NCBI GenBank assembly: GCA_964601355.1
Contig: CAZRNB010000002.1
Span: 18,099-82,098, forward strand
Direction: 5' to 3'
DNA from: CAZRNB01 sp964601355
GTDB lineage: Bacteria > Planctomycetota > Phycisphaerae > Sedimentisphaerales > Anaerobacaceae
Length of the DNA: 64,000 nucleotides
Shown here in pieces: positions 52,744 to 60,942 of the stretch. Each line of letters starts with the position of its first letter. The stretch's first letter is position 1. The translations under genes and the position numbers were made by a program. The notes beneath the pieces are model-generated. The model had not been told where the DNA came from and did no database searches. It saw nothing but the letters and a program-made list of their open reading frames with translations.

Positions 52744-53349
52744 CTACGGATCCATCCAATCATGAGCTTCCCAGCTCGGCTTCACGGTCAAAGTCACGTT
52801 CGCGATGACTTTATCTTTGCCAAAATCAACCTCAAAAATCTTGGGATTCTCGAGTCTGACATAGACTTTACGTTTCTCTGTACAAGCACTCAGTGTCTTG
52901 TTAACACACGAACCATCAGCAATATCAGCTAAAACAGTCACATTGCAATCTTGAAGTTCAGTGGTCATCTTCACTTCCAATTTAGTATTGTCGCCTTTTA
53001 GCGCAAGACCGGCATCTGTCCAGGCTATTTTGACGCCGAGCGTCATTGTAAAGTTGGTCTGGATATTAATAACTCTGCTGCATCCGGTATAAACAAAGAT
53101 TGACCGCTGTTTCAGTTTAATGCCGTCATTCACGACATCCTTCTTGTTGTTAATCTGGAAATACAGACCAACATCAATCTTTACCGGGATTTGGAATTGA
53201 AGATCAACTGCCTTGAATTCAACCGGCCAGCCATGAGCTTTGAGATCGAAAACATCGCCTACGTTTTGCACTAAGCCTGCATCGTCTGCGAACGCTGGCA
53301 TACCAACAACAAACAAGACAACTAATCCAAATAAAATTTTCTTTAACAT
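52744..53349 (-). CDS. Secreted beta protein of the secretin locus (201 residues)
   Basis: The product has a clear signal peptide (LKKILFGLVVLFVVGMPAFA, residues 2-21). A mature domain of alternating beta strands follows, with four cysteines (TGCSRV, LQDCNV, DGSCVN, SACTEK) that could form two disulfides, and the terminal strand FGKDKVIANVTLTVKPSWE. I do not recognise a family. AAGGGG lies upstream of the ATG. The frame from 53529 adds 60 residues that come from the structured leader. The pattern fits a surface or fibre subunit, which is inference. Confidence 0.7.
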   Translation of the reverse strand: MLKKILFGLVVLFVVGMPAFADDAGLVQNVGDVFDLKAHGWPVEFKAVDLQFQIPVKIDVGLYFQINNKKDVVNDGIKLKQRSIFVYTGCSRVINIQTNFTMTLGVKIAWTDAGLALKGDNTKLEVKMTTELQDCNVTVLADIADGSCVNKTLSACTEKRKVYVRLENPKIFEVDFGKDKVIANVTLTVKPSWEAHDWMDP

Positions 53350-53796
53350 TTTTAATTTCCCCTTCTTAACTATTGCCCCTTCAAGGCCGATATAGCCTTC
53401 TGAGGGGCCAGCCCAGTTCTTTTGGCTAGGCACACACGTGCCCGTGCCACACACAACAGCGGGCAAAAACTTGATCTCTCGACTTCTTTGGGTTTGCCCG
53501 CTTTCCATCCCGCCAAAGTCGAGGCCCATAATACCGACGATTCAAAACTTAAAATCTTCGTCGATACAATAAAACCGCCTAAAGAATGGGCCTTTTTCTT
53601 TCAGGCGTCTCGTAAGCACGCTCCGCACTTACGAGTTGTCAACTTTCCAATACCACACCTCCTTTCTCCCTCATCCTTCAAAGGGCACTCTGTATGGCAC
53701 CTTTCCTTGGGTCCTGGGCACATACACTCAATTGTCTAACTTGCAAAACTCAACACGGCAAAACAGCCATGTATAGTTTTCACCACCCTCCTCAAC
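53350..53796 (-). promoter_or_regulatory. Long structured leader between two secreted beta protein genes
   Basis: Several hairpins are visible on the minus strand: CTCGTAAG/CTTACGAG, CGCCTGAAAGAA with TTCTTTAGGCG, AGCGGGCAAA with TTTTGCCCGCT, and CCCCTCAGAAGGC with GGCCTTGAAGGGG (53376-53407), the last next to the ribosome binding site. It resembles a regulated 5' leader. It contains GGGCAAACC, which occurs in the cyclic di-GMP-I riboswitch, but the rest of that consensus is missing. Confidence 0.5.
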
Positions 53797-54282
53797 TTAA
53801 GGTTTTGTCATTATTGTAAGTACAAGACTGCCTTTGTATGGCCCTGCCGGATAAAGCAGTAAAGCTCTTGCACCAAACTTGATATCAAACGGAACTCCAA
53901 TACCTTCTGGTGGCGTTGGTCTCGCTGATCCTATTATAGAAACGCTAGAACTATCCACGGGGATCTTTACGCCGTTTATCTCAACCGAAGTGTCTTCCGG
54001 CTTAATCGAGATATCAGACCCCACACTCTTGAACGGCTTAAAAGACGCCTTAATCTGGTGAGGACAGTTGGCTATGATACGTGCTTCCAATTTGGCCGGT
54101 ATATCCTTAAAACCCGTAGGTGAAACAGTACCGAGATCTATACTCTCCGGCGTAAACGATATGCCCACATACGGCTTATCTGAAATTATCTTAGGTGGTT
54201 CAGATGGTCGCACCGCTTGGACTATCCCGGTCAAACCGAAACACAGAGCCATCAACGCACTAATCATTATTAACTTTTTCAT
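53797..54282 (-). CDS. Small secreted pilin-like beta protein (161 residues)
   Basis: The signal peptide covers about residues 1-23 (ending VQA). The mature protein has beta strands such as ISFTPESIDLGTVSP and ends with YPAGPYKGSLVLTIMTKP. That final strand resembles DUF4402 and alternate chaperone-usher subunits, where an aGxYxGxLxvTv strand completes the fold. A run of purines (GGTTGGGGGGGATAA) upstream provides the ribosome binding site. It is the first gene of the secretin locus, with a long upstream region, and may be the major secreted subunit. Confidence 0.7.
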   Translation of the reverse strand: MKKLIMISALMALCFGLTGIVQAVRPSEPPKIISDKPYVGISFTPESIDLGTVSPTGFKDIPAKLEARIIANCPHQIKASFKPFKSVGSDISIKPEDTSVEINGVKIPVDSSSVSIIGSARPTPPEGIGVPFDIKFGARALLLYPAGPYKGSLVLTIMTKP

Positions 54283-55795
54283 TTTTTATCCCCCCCAACC
54301 ATCTTTTATACACTGACGGCATTTCTGAAATTTGCGCACATCAACCCTTGCCGTCTTTCCTATCCATAGGATTGATGCACTCCATCCGTTTTCGTGTGAT
54401 TTTCTCTTCCTTGAGTGCTGACCGTGAGCAAACAACCGAGCATCCTCTCTAATCTAAACTTAGCACGGTCTGGTCAGTATGGTTAAAATGAGTGTAGGAA
54501 ATAAATCAAATGACAAGCCTTTTCATCACTCCTCAATTTTAACCCTCACTAAACATAACGCGTTATTATGCGATGCTTAGCTCCGTAACAAAGCAATCTT
54601 TTTACCCAGATTTGCTAATTATCTACTTTACCAATTGCTCTGGCCTATGTCAATAGATAAAATCCTTTAGTTTCAATTTTTTTTAAGACCTCGATGCTTA
54701 ATATTTTACCATTCTCTATTTCATATGTCAATACCTAAACTAAAAAAACTTAGGCCAAATAGCATACCTATTTTCCGTATTTTAGCTATTCTAATATACA
54801 ATGTCAATAGTATTTTTTGCATTTTTCGCATATTACAATATTTTTTATCCTACCCATATCCACTCTAAACAATAAAAGAAAACGATTGGAATTTGTTAAC
54901 TAACATCCTTCATAATACATTTGCATTTATTAACCATTTACAGGTGTAATTGTTGTTTTTTAGATTAAAAAAGGGATTCATTTTATATTTAATGAACTTT
55001 TTTGACAAACGGCAATATTCCACATTTTAGTTTTTCGCTTAAAATCAGCATTTGAAACCCGATGGTAGTTAAAAAACCTCATTTAAAGACGAAAAACCAC
55101 ATTTGAAAGAACTTATACTAGGCGCCAAAGATGGGTAATTCATTAAATAATATGTTCCTCTGCAGAAAAGACCCCGGCCTGCCATCTTGCAGGTCGAGCA
55201 AACAGTAAGCGATTCAAGACATGGAGCGAAGCGTAAAATTCCGATGAAAAATCTGTTTTTAGATCCTTCGACTTCGCTCAAGACGCCTAACGGCGGATTT
55301 TTCCACTTTAGGTTTACAAGGAACACTTCAGTCGAAATGACGTCATGTCTTTTCCACAAAACAATGAGATGTGGCAAAAAACGATATTACGCGTTGATGG
55401 TCCAATAAGCACTATTGATGTGCTTTAATACGATTCGAGAGAATTTCAACTTCTACATTTTCTGAGCTTAACCATAGAAAAAAAACGGTCATAAAACCTT
55501 CGGCGATTTACAATGGCCCGTTATTGCTGTGGAATAAATATATAATAATGCAGATTAAAAATATCTACAATTGCTTTCCTGCACTGCTTTGAGCCAACGC
55601 CTACGGCGTAAAGCATAAGAAAGATTGCACAATCCTCGTGCCATATCAGGCGTAATGAACCAATGTGCCTTGAAGTATTTGTTGAATTGCGATGGAGATT
55701 ACTGCACCAAGCAAAACACCAGGTCAAAACAGCGGCATAGCCGATGTATAATAAACTAGCCGTAGCATCTCCTTGGTAGCGTCAACTACATATAT
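54283..55795. other. Large AT-rich intergenic region with repeats
   Basis: A GACGGCA/TGCCGTC hairpin (54315-54355) lies in the leader of the secreted beta protein gene. The region from about 54500 to 55060 is AT-rich with no ORF. At about 55210-55345 there are palindromic pieces, including GATCCTTCGACTTCGCTCAA and CAGTCGAAATGACGTCAT, of the same kind as the element before nadA. The ORF at 55069-55377 (minus strand) is their translation and is not accepted. The stretch 55440-55795 shows nothing recognisable. Confidence 0.5.
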
Positions 55796-55833
55796 CTCCC
55801 CGAGCTGGACTCGAACCAGCAACCTAGCGGTTA

Positions 55834-56109
55834 CGGCTTCCTTCAGGTTTCCCTGAAGACCGGACTATCTTTTCGCCATACCCTTCGACTCTACTCAGGG
55901 GTTAGGTGTTGGGCGCTTTCTGAGGTTTATTGGCACAGGCCGCCTCACCCCATAGTCTCTGCACCTTCCTATTCACTTTCTATCATACCTGTGTGAACAG
56001 GCTTGGCTCAGGATTACCATATCCTTAGAATTCCATAAGGACTTAGGCTTCCCTGAATTCACCCAATTTTCATCCCGATGTTTCCATCGGGCGCTGCAAT
56101 TTAATTCTT
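55834..56109 (-). ncRNA. Group I self-splicing intron in tRNA-Asn (276 nt, no ORF)
   Basis: Read on the minus strand, P1 pairs exon GCTGT with intron GCAGC and has the U·G wobble at the splice site. P2 is CCCGATG-GAAA-CATCGGG. P3 can form between TTGGG and CCCAA. P4 is TCAGG/CCTGA, P5 is TCCTTA/TAAGGA and P6 is CCTGT/ACAGG. P7 is GACTA/TAGTC, in the AGAGACTA and AAGATAGTCC motifs. P8 is ACCCCTGAGTAGAGTCGAAG-like, and P9 is CTTCAGG-GAAA-CCTGAAG. The last base is G. It resembles the Azoarcus tRNA-Ile intron (IC3 subgroup). Confidence 0.92.
55881..55900. repeat. CCCTTCGACT..AGGG palindrome inside the intron P8
   Basis: CCCTTCGACTCTACTCAGGG forms the P8 hairpin of the group I intron. It has the form of the short CCCTTCGAC...CAGGG repeats seen in the tig insertion and the 55.2 kb region. 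Confidence 0.5.
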
Positions 56110-56144
56110 ACAGCCGCTCGCTCTACCAATTGAGCTATCGGGGA

Positions 56145-56602
56145 ATTACGATAAATAATAATATTCGAAACCTAACTTCAATTAAATTATCTATAACTAT
56201 CGACTAAATTTCAACAACTTTTTAGGGTTTATTCATTTTTGCCGATAGAAACACAAGCTACCTTAATACTGGACAAACAATTGACTCTGTCGTAAATTGG
56301 CGGATTTATTAGTCCTTTAATCATTTTATTATATTGATTAGCGAATAAAAATCTTCGATACATTATGAAAACAGAAAATTGAAAAACAAAATTAAACGAA
56401 CAACAATAAACCTTTAAGTATCTTATATATGGATGTGAATTACAATTTATTGCTGAATTCTTAGGCAGTATCTGTTGCGGATACCGGTTTTTGTCATTCC
56501 CGCGCAGGCGGGAATCCAGCTTTTCGACATGGATACCTGCTTTCGCAGGTATGACACTTTCGTTCTTATTCTTTCCGCAACAGGAACTAGGTAGCTGCTT
56601 GC
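56145..56602. other. Intergenic region before the Ser/Thr kinase gene
   Basis: The first 330 bases are AT-rich and show no gene. At 56493-56555 there are two palindromes (ATTCCCGCGCAGGCGGGAAT and CCTGCTTTCGCAGG) in the GTCATTCCCGCG...GTATGACA layout of a dispersed repeat. The kinase ribosome binding site follows. Confidence 0.6.
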
Positions 56603-57481
56603 ATGGCTAAAGACATACTTAACATTGGAGGATTTGCCATACTCAAACGCATCGGAAATGGTGCACGCAGCACAATTTACCTGGCAACCGACGAGCAAGA
56701 CCATAATCATATAGCCCTAAAACGAGTAATACTCGAAAGGCCGGAAGACTCAAGGGCATTTGAGCAGACAGAAAATGAATTTAAAGTAGCTCAGCAGATC
56801 GACCACCCCTACGTCCGCAAATGCTATAAACTTAAGAAAATCCGTGGTGTGATAAAGATAAAAGAGATGCTGCTTTCAATGGAATATTTCGAGGGAACAC
56901 CTCTTGAAAACAGCCCTACTCTGAGCTTGGGTGACGTTCTGCTTGTATTCAGAATGGTCGCCAGCGGTCTTTATGCTATGCACCAGCAGGGATATATTCA
57001 CTGTGACATAAAACCCAATAATATTCTTTTGAGCAAGTCCGGCTCAATCAAAATTATCGACCTCGGTCAAAGCTGCAAAATCGGAACCATCAAGCCGCGT
57101 ATTCAGGGAACACCTGATTACATTGCCCCTGAACAAGTCAGGCGAAAAGCATTAGGTCCTAAAACCGACATCTTTAACCTCGGCGCCACGATGTATTGGG
57201 CTCTGACCGGCAAAAATGTCCCGACTCTGATACCCAAGACCAATAGTTACGGCCTGCCCGTAACGGAAACTTTTCGAACGCCTCATGAATTAAAGGAACA
57301 AATACCGTTGCGTGTTTCAAAACTGGTTATGGACTGTATCAAAGAAGATCCGGCGGAACGCCCATCCAATATGATGACCGTTCTATCCAGGCTGGACTTA
57401 ATGATACACAGCATTTTCGGCAGCAGGATAAAAACAAATAAAAATGCCACAAACAACAACAATAATCAGCTTGCTCAATAA
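56603..57481 (+). CDS. Hanks-type Ser/Thr protein kinase (soluble)
   Basis: The 292-residue product is almost all kinase domain. The glycine loop is IGNGARSTIYLA (about 17-28), with ATP Lys40 (ALKRV), the catalytic loop HCDIKPNN (133-140; HCD in place of HRD), DLG (153-155; in place of DFG) and GTPDYIAPEQV in the activation segment. Asp135 and Asn140 are present, so it is likely active. There is no transmembrane segment or sensor domain. Its last 38 bases overlap the phosphatase-like gene, so the two proteins probably act as an opposing pair. Confidence 0.9.
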   Translation: MAKDILNIGGFAILKRIGNGARSTIYLATDEQDHNHIALKRVILERPEDSRAFEQTENEFKVAQQIDHPYVRKCYKLKKIRGVIKIKEMLLSMEYFEGTPLENSPTLSLGDVLLVFRMVASGLYAMHQQGYIHCDIKPNNILLSKSGSIKIIDLGQSCKIGTIKPRIQGTPDYIAPEQVRRKALGPKTDIFNLGATMYWALTGKNVPTLIPKTNSYGLPVTETFRTPHELKEQIPLRVSKLVMDCIKEDPAERPSNMMTVLSRLDLMIHSIFGSRIKTNKNATNNNNNQLAQ

Positions 57482-58298
57482 AGGGGCAGAAGCCAACTAT
57501 GCGGACAAATACCGACGGGGCAATTTGATTCATCTGCCTGCTGAAGGCTCACTTGTTATATCCGGCGACCTTCACGGACATCAGCGGAATTTTGAAAGAA
57601 TAGCAGCTTTTGCCGATTTAGCCGCCTATCCTGACAGACACGTTTTTCTGCAGGAAATTATACACGGAGGGACAGAAGACCCCGAAGGCGGATGTCTATC
57701 TTACAAATTACTGTTCGACGTTGTTCGCTACAAGCTAAAGTTCCCTGACCGCGTCCACACCGTTTTGGGAAATCATTCAGCGGCCTTTCTCTGCAGCAGC
57801 GAAATAATGAAAGACGGCAAGGAAATGAATCTCGCTATGCGCCGTGCTCTGGAACGAGAATTCCAGCAGGACAATAAAGATATCCAAATAGCACTAAGAC
57901 AATTTTTAGCTTCACAGCCGTTGGCTATTAGATGTGACAACAGAATATGGCTGTCACATTCGCTGCCCAGTGACAAACTCGTCGATAAATTTGATCCTGA
58001 GATATTTGATCGGCCGTTGAAAATCGAAGACTGTAAAAAGCCGGGGTCCGCTTATATTTTAACGTGGGGCAGGAAACACAGCCAGGCTCTGCTCGACAAA
58101 ACGGCTAAATTATTCGATGTCGATATTTTTATTCTCGGCCATCAGCCACAGGAAAAGGGCTGGTTCAAGGCCGGCAACAATTTGATAATTATTGCCTCCG
58201 ACCATAGTCATGGTTGTTTGCTACCTATCAACCTGTCAAAAACATATACTATTGACGAGTTAATCAATTCGATAGTACCATTAGCTTCTATATCGTAG
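57444..58298 (+). CDS. PPP-type metallophosphatase paired with the kinase
   Basis: This 284-residue protein has the metallophosphoesterase motifs SGDLHGHQRNF (about 40-50), LGNHSAAF (about 113-120), a SHSLPSDKL His (about 171) and ILGHQPQ (about 230). The second motif, usually GDxxDRG, is replaced by FLQEIIHGG (about 70-78), so the metal-bridging Asp is altered. It overlaps the kinase gene by 38 bases. Removal of phosphates placed by the kinase is the likely role, by inference. It looks complete. Confidence 0.82.
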   Translation: MPQTTTIISLLNKGAEANYADKYRRGNLIHLPAEGSLVISGDLHGHQRNFERIAAFADLAAYPDRHVFLQEIIHGGTEDPEGGCLSYKLLFDVVRYKLKFPDRVHTVLGNHSAAFLCSSEIMKDGKEMNLAMRRALEREFQQDNKDIQIALRQFLASQPLAIRCDNRIWLSHSLPSDKLVDKFDPEIFDRPLKIEDCKKPGSAYILTWGRKHSQALLDKTAKLFDVDIFILGHQPQEKGWFKAGNNLIIIASDHSHGCLLPINLSKTYTIDELINSIVPLASIS

Positions 58299-58314
58299 GA
58301 CTCAACGAAACTGA

Positions 58315-58400
58315 ACTAAAGTGACTAAGGTGACTAAAGTGAACTAAAGTGTAAAATAATAATTTTAGGCACTTTAGGCACTCTAAATTTTAGGCACTTT
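58315..58400. repeat. CTAAAGTG word hairpin before the glycosyltransferase gene
   Basis: Tandem TGACTAAAGTGAACTAAAGT words face TTTTAGGCACTTTAGGCACT words across a short AT loop. It is the same family as the repeats at 2284 and 3630 and fills the gap of about 110 bases. Confidence 0.8.
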
Positions 58401-58414
58401 CATTAAATACGAAA

Positions 58415-59671
58415 ATGGAATGGTATTATTATATAGCCGTTGCAGCAATCCTGTCGCAGTTACTATTCCTGGTACAGACCTATAAAAATTATTGCTATGC
58501 GTTAAAAAAATACGAAAAGAAGCGTTCATGGCACCAATTGCGTACCGTGCTTATTGTGCCGTGTAAAGGTCTGGACCCGGATTTCCAGAAAAATATCACA
58601 TCCTTTTTCGGTCAAGACTACGAAAATTATCTGCTATGGTTTGTAGTCGCCAACAAGTCTGACCCGGCCTATGCTGAACTATACAAATTGAAGAACCAAC
58701 TAAGGCAAAACTCCAAAGCTCACGATGTACAAGTATTAGTCGCCGGTCCCGTCGAACGAGCGACGAGCAAAGCCTGCAGCGAGAAAATCCATAATTTGCT
58801 CTATTGTTATGAACGAATCGGCGACGATGTTGACGTCCTTGCCTTTGCCGATTCTGATATTTGCGTCCGCAGCGACTGGCTAAGTCACTTAGTTTGGCCT
58901 TTGCGGCAAGCCAAGAACGGCGCATCCAGCGGTTACCGCTGGTTCATACCGAAAAAGAACAACCTGGCCAGCCTGGCTATGTCGGCGGTCAACGCCAAAG
59001 TTGCTCAACTGCTTGGCGATACCTGGTTCAATCAAGCCTGGGGCGGCTCAATGGCTATATGCGTGGACGTTTTCCGCAAGCTCGGCATTGACAAAATCTG
59101 GTCAAAAACTTTAAGCGACGATTTGTCACTCAGCTTTGCCGTAAAAAAAGCCGGCCTGAAAGTAACCTTTGTCCCTGCCTGCCTGGCCGCCTCTTACGAA
59201 GCCACATCCTGGCGAGAGCTTCTTGAATTTGGCAGACGACAATTTTTAATTACCCGCATATATGCTCCCGGCACATGGTGGTTTGGATTGCTTAGCAGTT
59301 TATACTCAATATTAGGATTATGGGCAGGGGCAGGGCTGGCAATTTATTCAAAAATTGTAGGGTGGGGCTTGCCCCACCATGACCTTATTGGTGGGCTAAA
59401 TCCCACCCTGCTTTTCACGGCTGTACCTGTTGTGTTCTTCGCAGGTCAATTCATTCGGGCAGTTTTGCGGCAGAGAATGATTAGTAAATTACTGAACAAA
59501 GATTTGCCGCAGATGAAAGCTGCCATAACTGCTGATATCCTTGCCTTTTGGGTATGGTCGCTGCTTTTATTATTCTTTATTATTTCTTCAGCCTTTGGCA
59601 GAACAATCCGCTGGCGGGGTATTCGCTATAAACTGCTGGGCCCAACAGAGACCATTGTAATCAAAAGCTAA
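58415..59671 (+). CDS. Membrane glycosyltransferase family 2 protein, ceramide glucosyltransferase-like
   Basis: This 418-residue protein has an N-terminal helix, a GT-A catalytic domain and three to four C-terminal helices. The motifs are VPCKGLDPDFQKNI (about 50-63), FADSDICVRSDWL (about 147-159), a SDDLSLSFAVK aspartate pair (about 233) and a GRRQFLITRIY block like the Q/RxxRW of processive enzymes. This fits ceramide glucosyltransferase and HpnI-type enzymes that glycosylate membrane lipids. Residues about 315-330 (GWGLPHHDLIGGLNPTLL) are a translation of a GGTGGGGC palindrome, inserted in frame between helices. The end overlaps the STN gene stop by four bases. Confidence 0.85.
   Translation: MEWYYYIAVAAILSQLLFLVQTYKNYCYALKKYEKKRSWHQLRTVLIVPCKGLDPDFQKNITSFFGQDYENYLLWFVVANKSDPAYAELYKLKNQLRQNSKAHDVQVLVAGPVERATSKACSEKIHNLLYCYERIGDDVDVLAFADSDICVRSDWLSHLVWPLRQAKNGASSGYRWFIPKKNNLASLAMSAVNAKVAQLLGDTWFNQAWGGSMAICVDVFRKLGIDKIWSKTLSDDLSLSFAVKKAGLKVTFVPACLAASYEATSWRELLEFGRRQFLITRIYAPGTWWFGLLSSLYSILGLWAGAGLAIYSKIVGWGLPHHDLIGGLNPTLLFTAVPVVFFAGQFIRAVLRQRMISKLLNKDLPQMKAAITADILAFWVWSLLLLFFIISSAFGRTIRWRGIRYKLLGPTETIVIKS
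59361..59406. repeat. GGTGGGGCTTGCCCCACC palindrome inside the glycosyltransferase gene
   Basis: The 18-base palindrome (59361-59378) is followed by GTGGGCTAAATCCCAC (59391-59406), a second stem. Its copies in lnt and before metY differ by only a few bases. Confidence 0.8.
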
Positions 59672-60918
59672 TTATCACCAGCTTTAGAGCCTAACTTTTC
59701 CAAAATCTCCTTCATCTTCTCTGATCGCATCTTCTTTAACTGCTCACTTAGGTCACTTTCCCGCAGCATAAACTCAATATAGTATTTGCCCCCATCCATC
59801 GGGATACTGATTTTGCCGACATAACCTTCACTTGACGTTTTCTCACTACTTTTATCCACAACCTTGCTTACAGAAGGAGAACCGTCAATCATTATGCTGT
59901 CATCAACAACATCACATTCTAAACCAGCCATATCAGTTATATTCCTTATCGCCTGGGCTATTTCAATGTTTTGCATATTTACAGATAATTTACTCTCATA
60001 AAGATTAGATCCAGGCATCACATTCAAAGATACGCCTGCACGACCTGCTAAATCCTGGAATATCTTACCGAGCGTTTCATCCTTGTAAGAAATGTCGATT
60101 TTTTGATTTAATCTTAAACTTATAAACTCAGTATTATGAACAACATGAACCTCTGGTGTCTGACCGGGAAAATCCATACCGGAAATATACCATCTCGTAT
60201 CTCTTGATTCATCTTCAACGACTACCTGATTTAAAAGCTGAACAAGCGTTACCGGCGTCGGCAATTGATAAATTGCAGGCTCATTCGGCTCTAATTTACG
60301 CTTCCTTAATAGGCTAACAATCCTGCCACCGCCTTCAATAACCTTGTTAAACATATCTTCTTTTTGAGCCATACCAACGAGTTGAAGAAGGAAATTATTC
60401 AACTGTGTCTGCACCTCAATAGGCGAAATCAGAATCTCTTGGCCAATCGCTGCGTTTATAGTCTTTTGTACTTCATCAAAGTAATAAACCTTGATGGTTT
60501 TTGTATATATCGCCTTTAAAAGCTCCAACTGTTTTGCTGTTGGTCTGCCTAAGATATGCTCAAGCTCCGGCCGGGGATATATGGTAATTTCATCCTCGCC
60601 CACGGCATAACGCATAAAAAAAGCATTGAGCATCTCTGTCATGCTATCCGCCAAAGGCCCATTCAGCGTTACCGATAACCTTGTCGCCTCTCCATAAGGC
60701 AGCTTCCAGATCGCCTCATCAGACAAGACAATCTTTAGCTCTGATTTTTGCCCGATTTTATTTAAGGCTTCGGCAATAGTAACATCGTTTAATTTGATGC
60801 TAAAATCTTTGCTAAGTTTCTCTTGTAATTGCTGCTTATCCGCCCAGGTTAAATCTGCAAAAAATCCAACTGAAACAATCGCCAGCACAACTATCCTGGT
60901 AAAACTTTTTTCGCCCAT
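59668..60918 (-). CDS. Secreted STN-domain protein of an ECF sigma operon
   Basis: This 416-residue protein has a signal peptide (residues 7-26). Two segments resemble STN or secretin N0 domains: FSIKLNDVTIAEALNKIGQK (about 39-58) and KIDISYKDETLGKIFQDLAG (about 273-292). A central region has an unassigned alpha/beta pattern, with a Ser/Asp-rich stretch near the C-terminus. It follows the sigma and anti-sigma genes by 24 bases. STN domains are used for signalling in TonB and secretin systems, so it may feed into the anti-sigma factor. No secretin core or TonB barrel is present. Confidence 0.7.
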   Translation of the reverse strand: MGEKSFTRIVVLAIVSVGFFADLTWADKQQLQEKLSKDFSIKLNDVTIAEALNKIGQKSELKIVLSDEAIWKLPYGEATRLSVTLNGPLADSMTEMLNAFFMRYAVGEDEITIYPRPELEHILGRPTAKQLELLKAIYTKTIKVYYFDEVQKTINAAIGQEILISPIEVQTQLNNFLLQLVGMAQKEDMFNKVIEGGGRIVSLLRKRKLEPNEPAIYQLPTPVTLVQLLNQVVVEDESRDTRWYISGMDFPGQTPEVHVVHNTEFISLRLNQKIDISYKDETLGKIFQDLAGRAGVSLNVMPGSNLYESKLSVNMQNIEIAQAIRNITDMAGLECDVVDDSIMIDGSPSVSKVVDKSSEKTSSEGYVGKISIPMDGGKYYIEFMLRESDLSEQLKKMRSEKMKEILEKLGSKAGDN

Positions 60919-60942
60919 TTTTTTCTCCTTTGACTCAAAAAA

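Larger units (their letters stand above)
55796..56144 (-). tRNA. tRNA-Asn (GTT anticodon) interrupted by a group I intron
   Basis: The 5' exon is 56144-56110 and the 3' exon 55833-55796. Joined, they give acceptor TCCCCGA/TCGGGGA with discriminator G, D arm GCTCAATTGGTAGAGC, anticodon arm AGCGG-CTGTTAA-CCGCT, variable AGGTT and T arm GCTGGTTCGAGTCCAGC. The loop gives anticodon GTT, and the molecule resembles E. coli tRNA-Asn. Splicing at U/ωG is what yields a seven-base loop; other cuts give a six-base loop. The intron sits between anticodon positions 35 and 36. Confidence 0.92.

Noticed and set aside
53408..53520. Possible cyclic di-GMP-I riboswitch (GGGCAAACC on the minus strand)
   Set aside because: The GGGACGCAAAGC segment and the matching stems are missing; the motif is part of an AGCGGGCAAA/TTTTGCCCGCT hairpin.
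55069..55377. 102-codon ORF on the minus strand
   Set aside because: It is the translation of GTCGAAATGAC-type repeats and has no ribosome binding site.
55796..56144. tRNA-Tyr reading of the split tRNA (visible GTA in the anticodon region)
   Set aside because: Splicing to give GTA leaves a six-base loop and there is no long variable arm; the U/ωG cut gives a normal loop with GTT and an Asn-like body.
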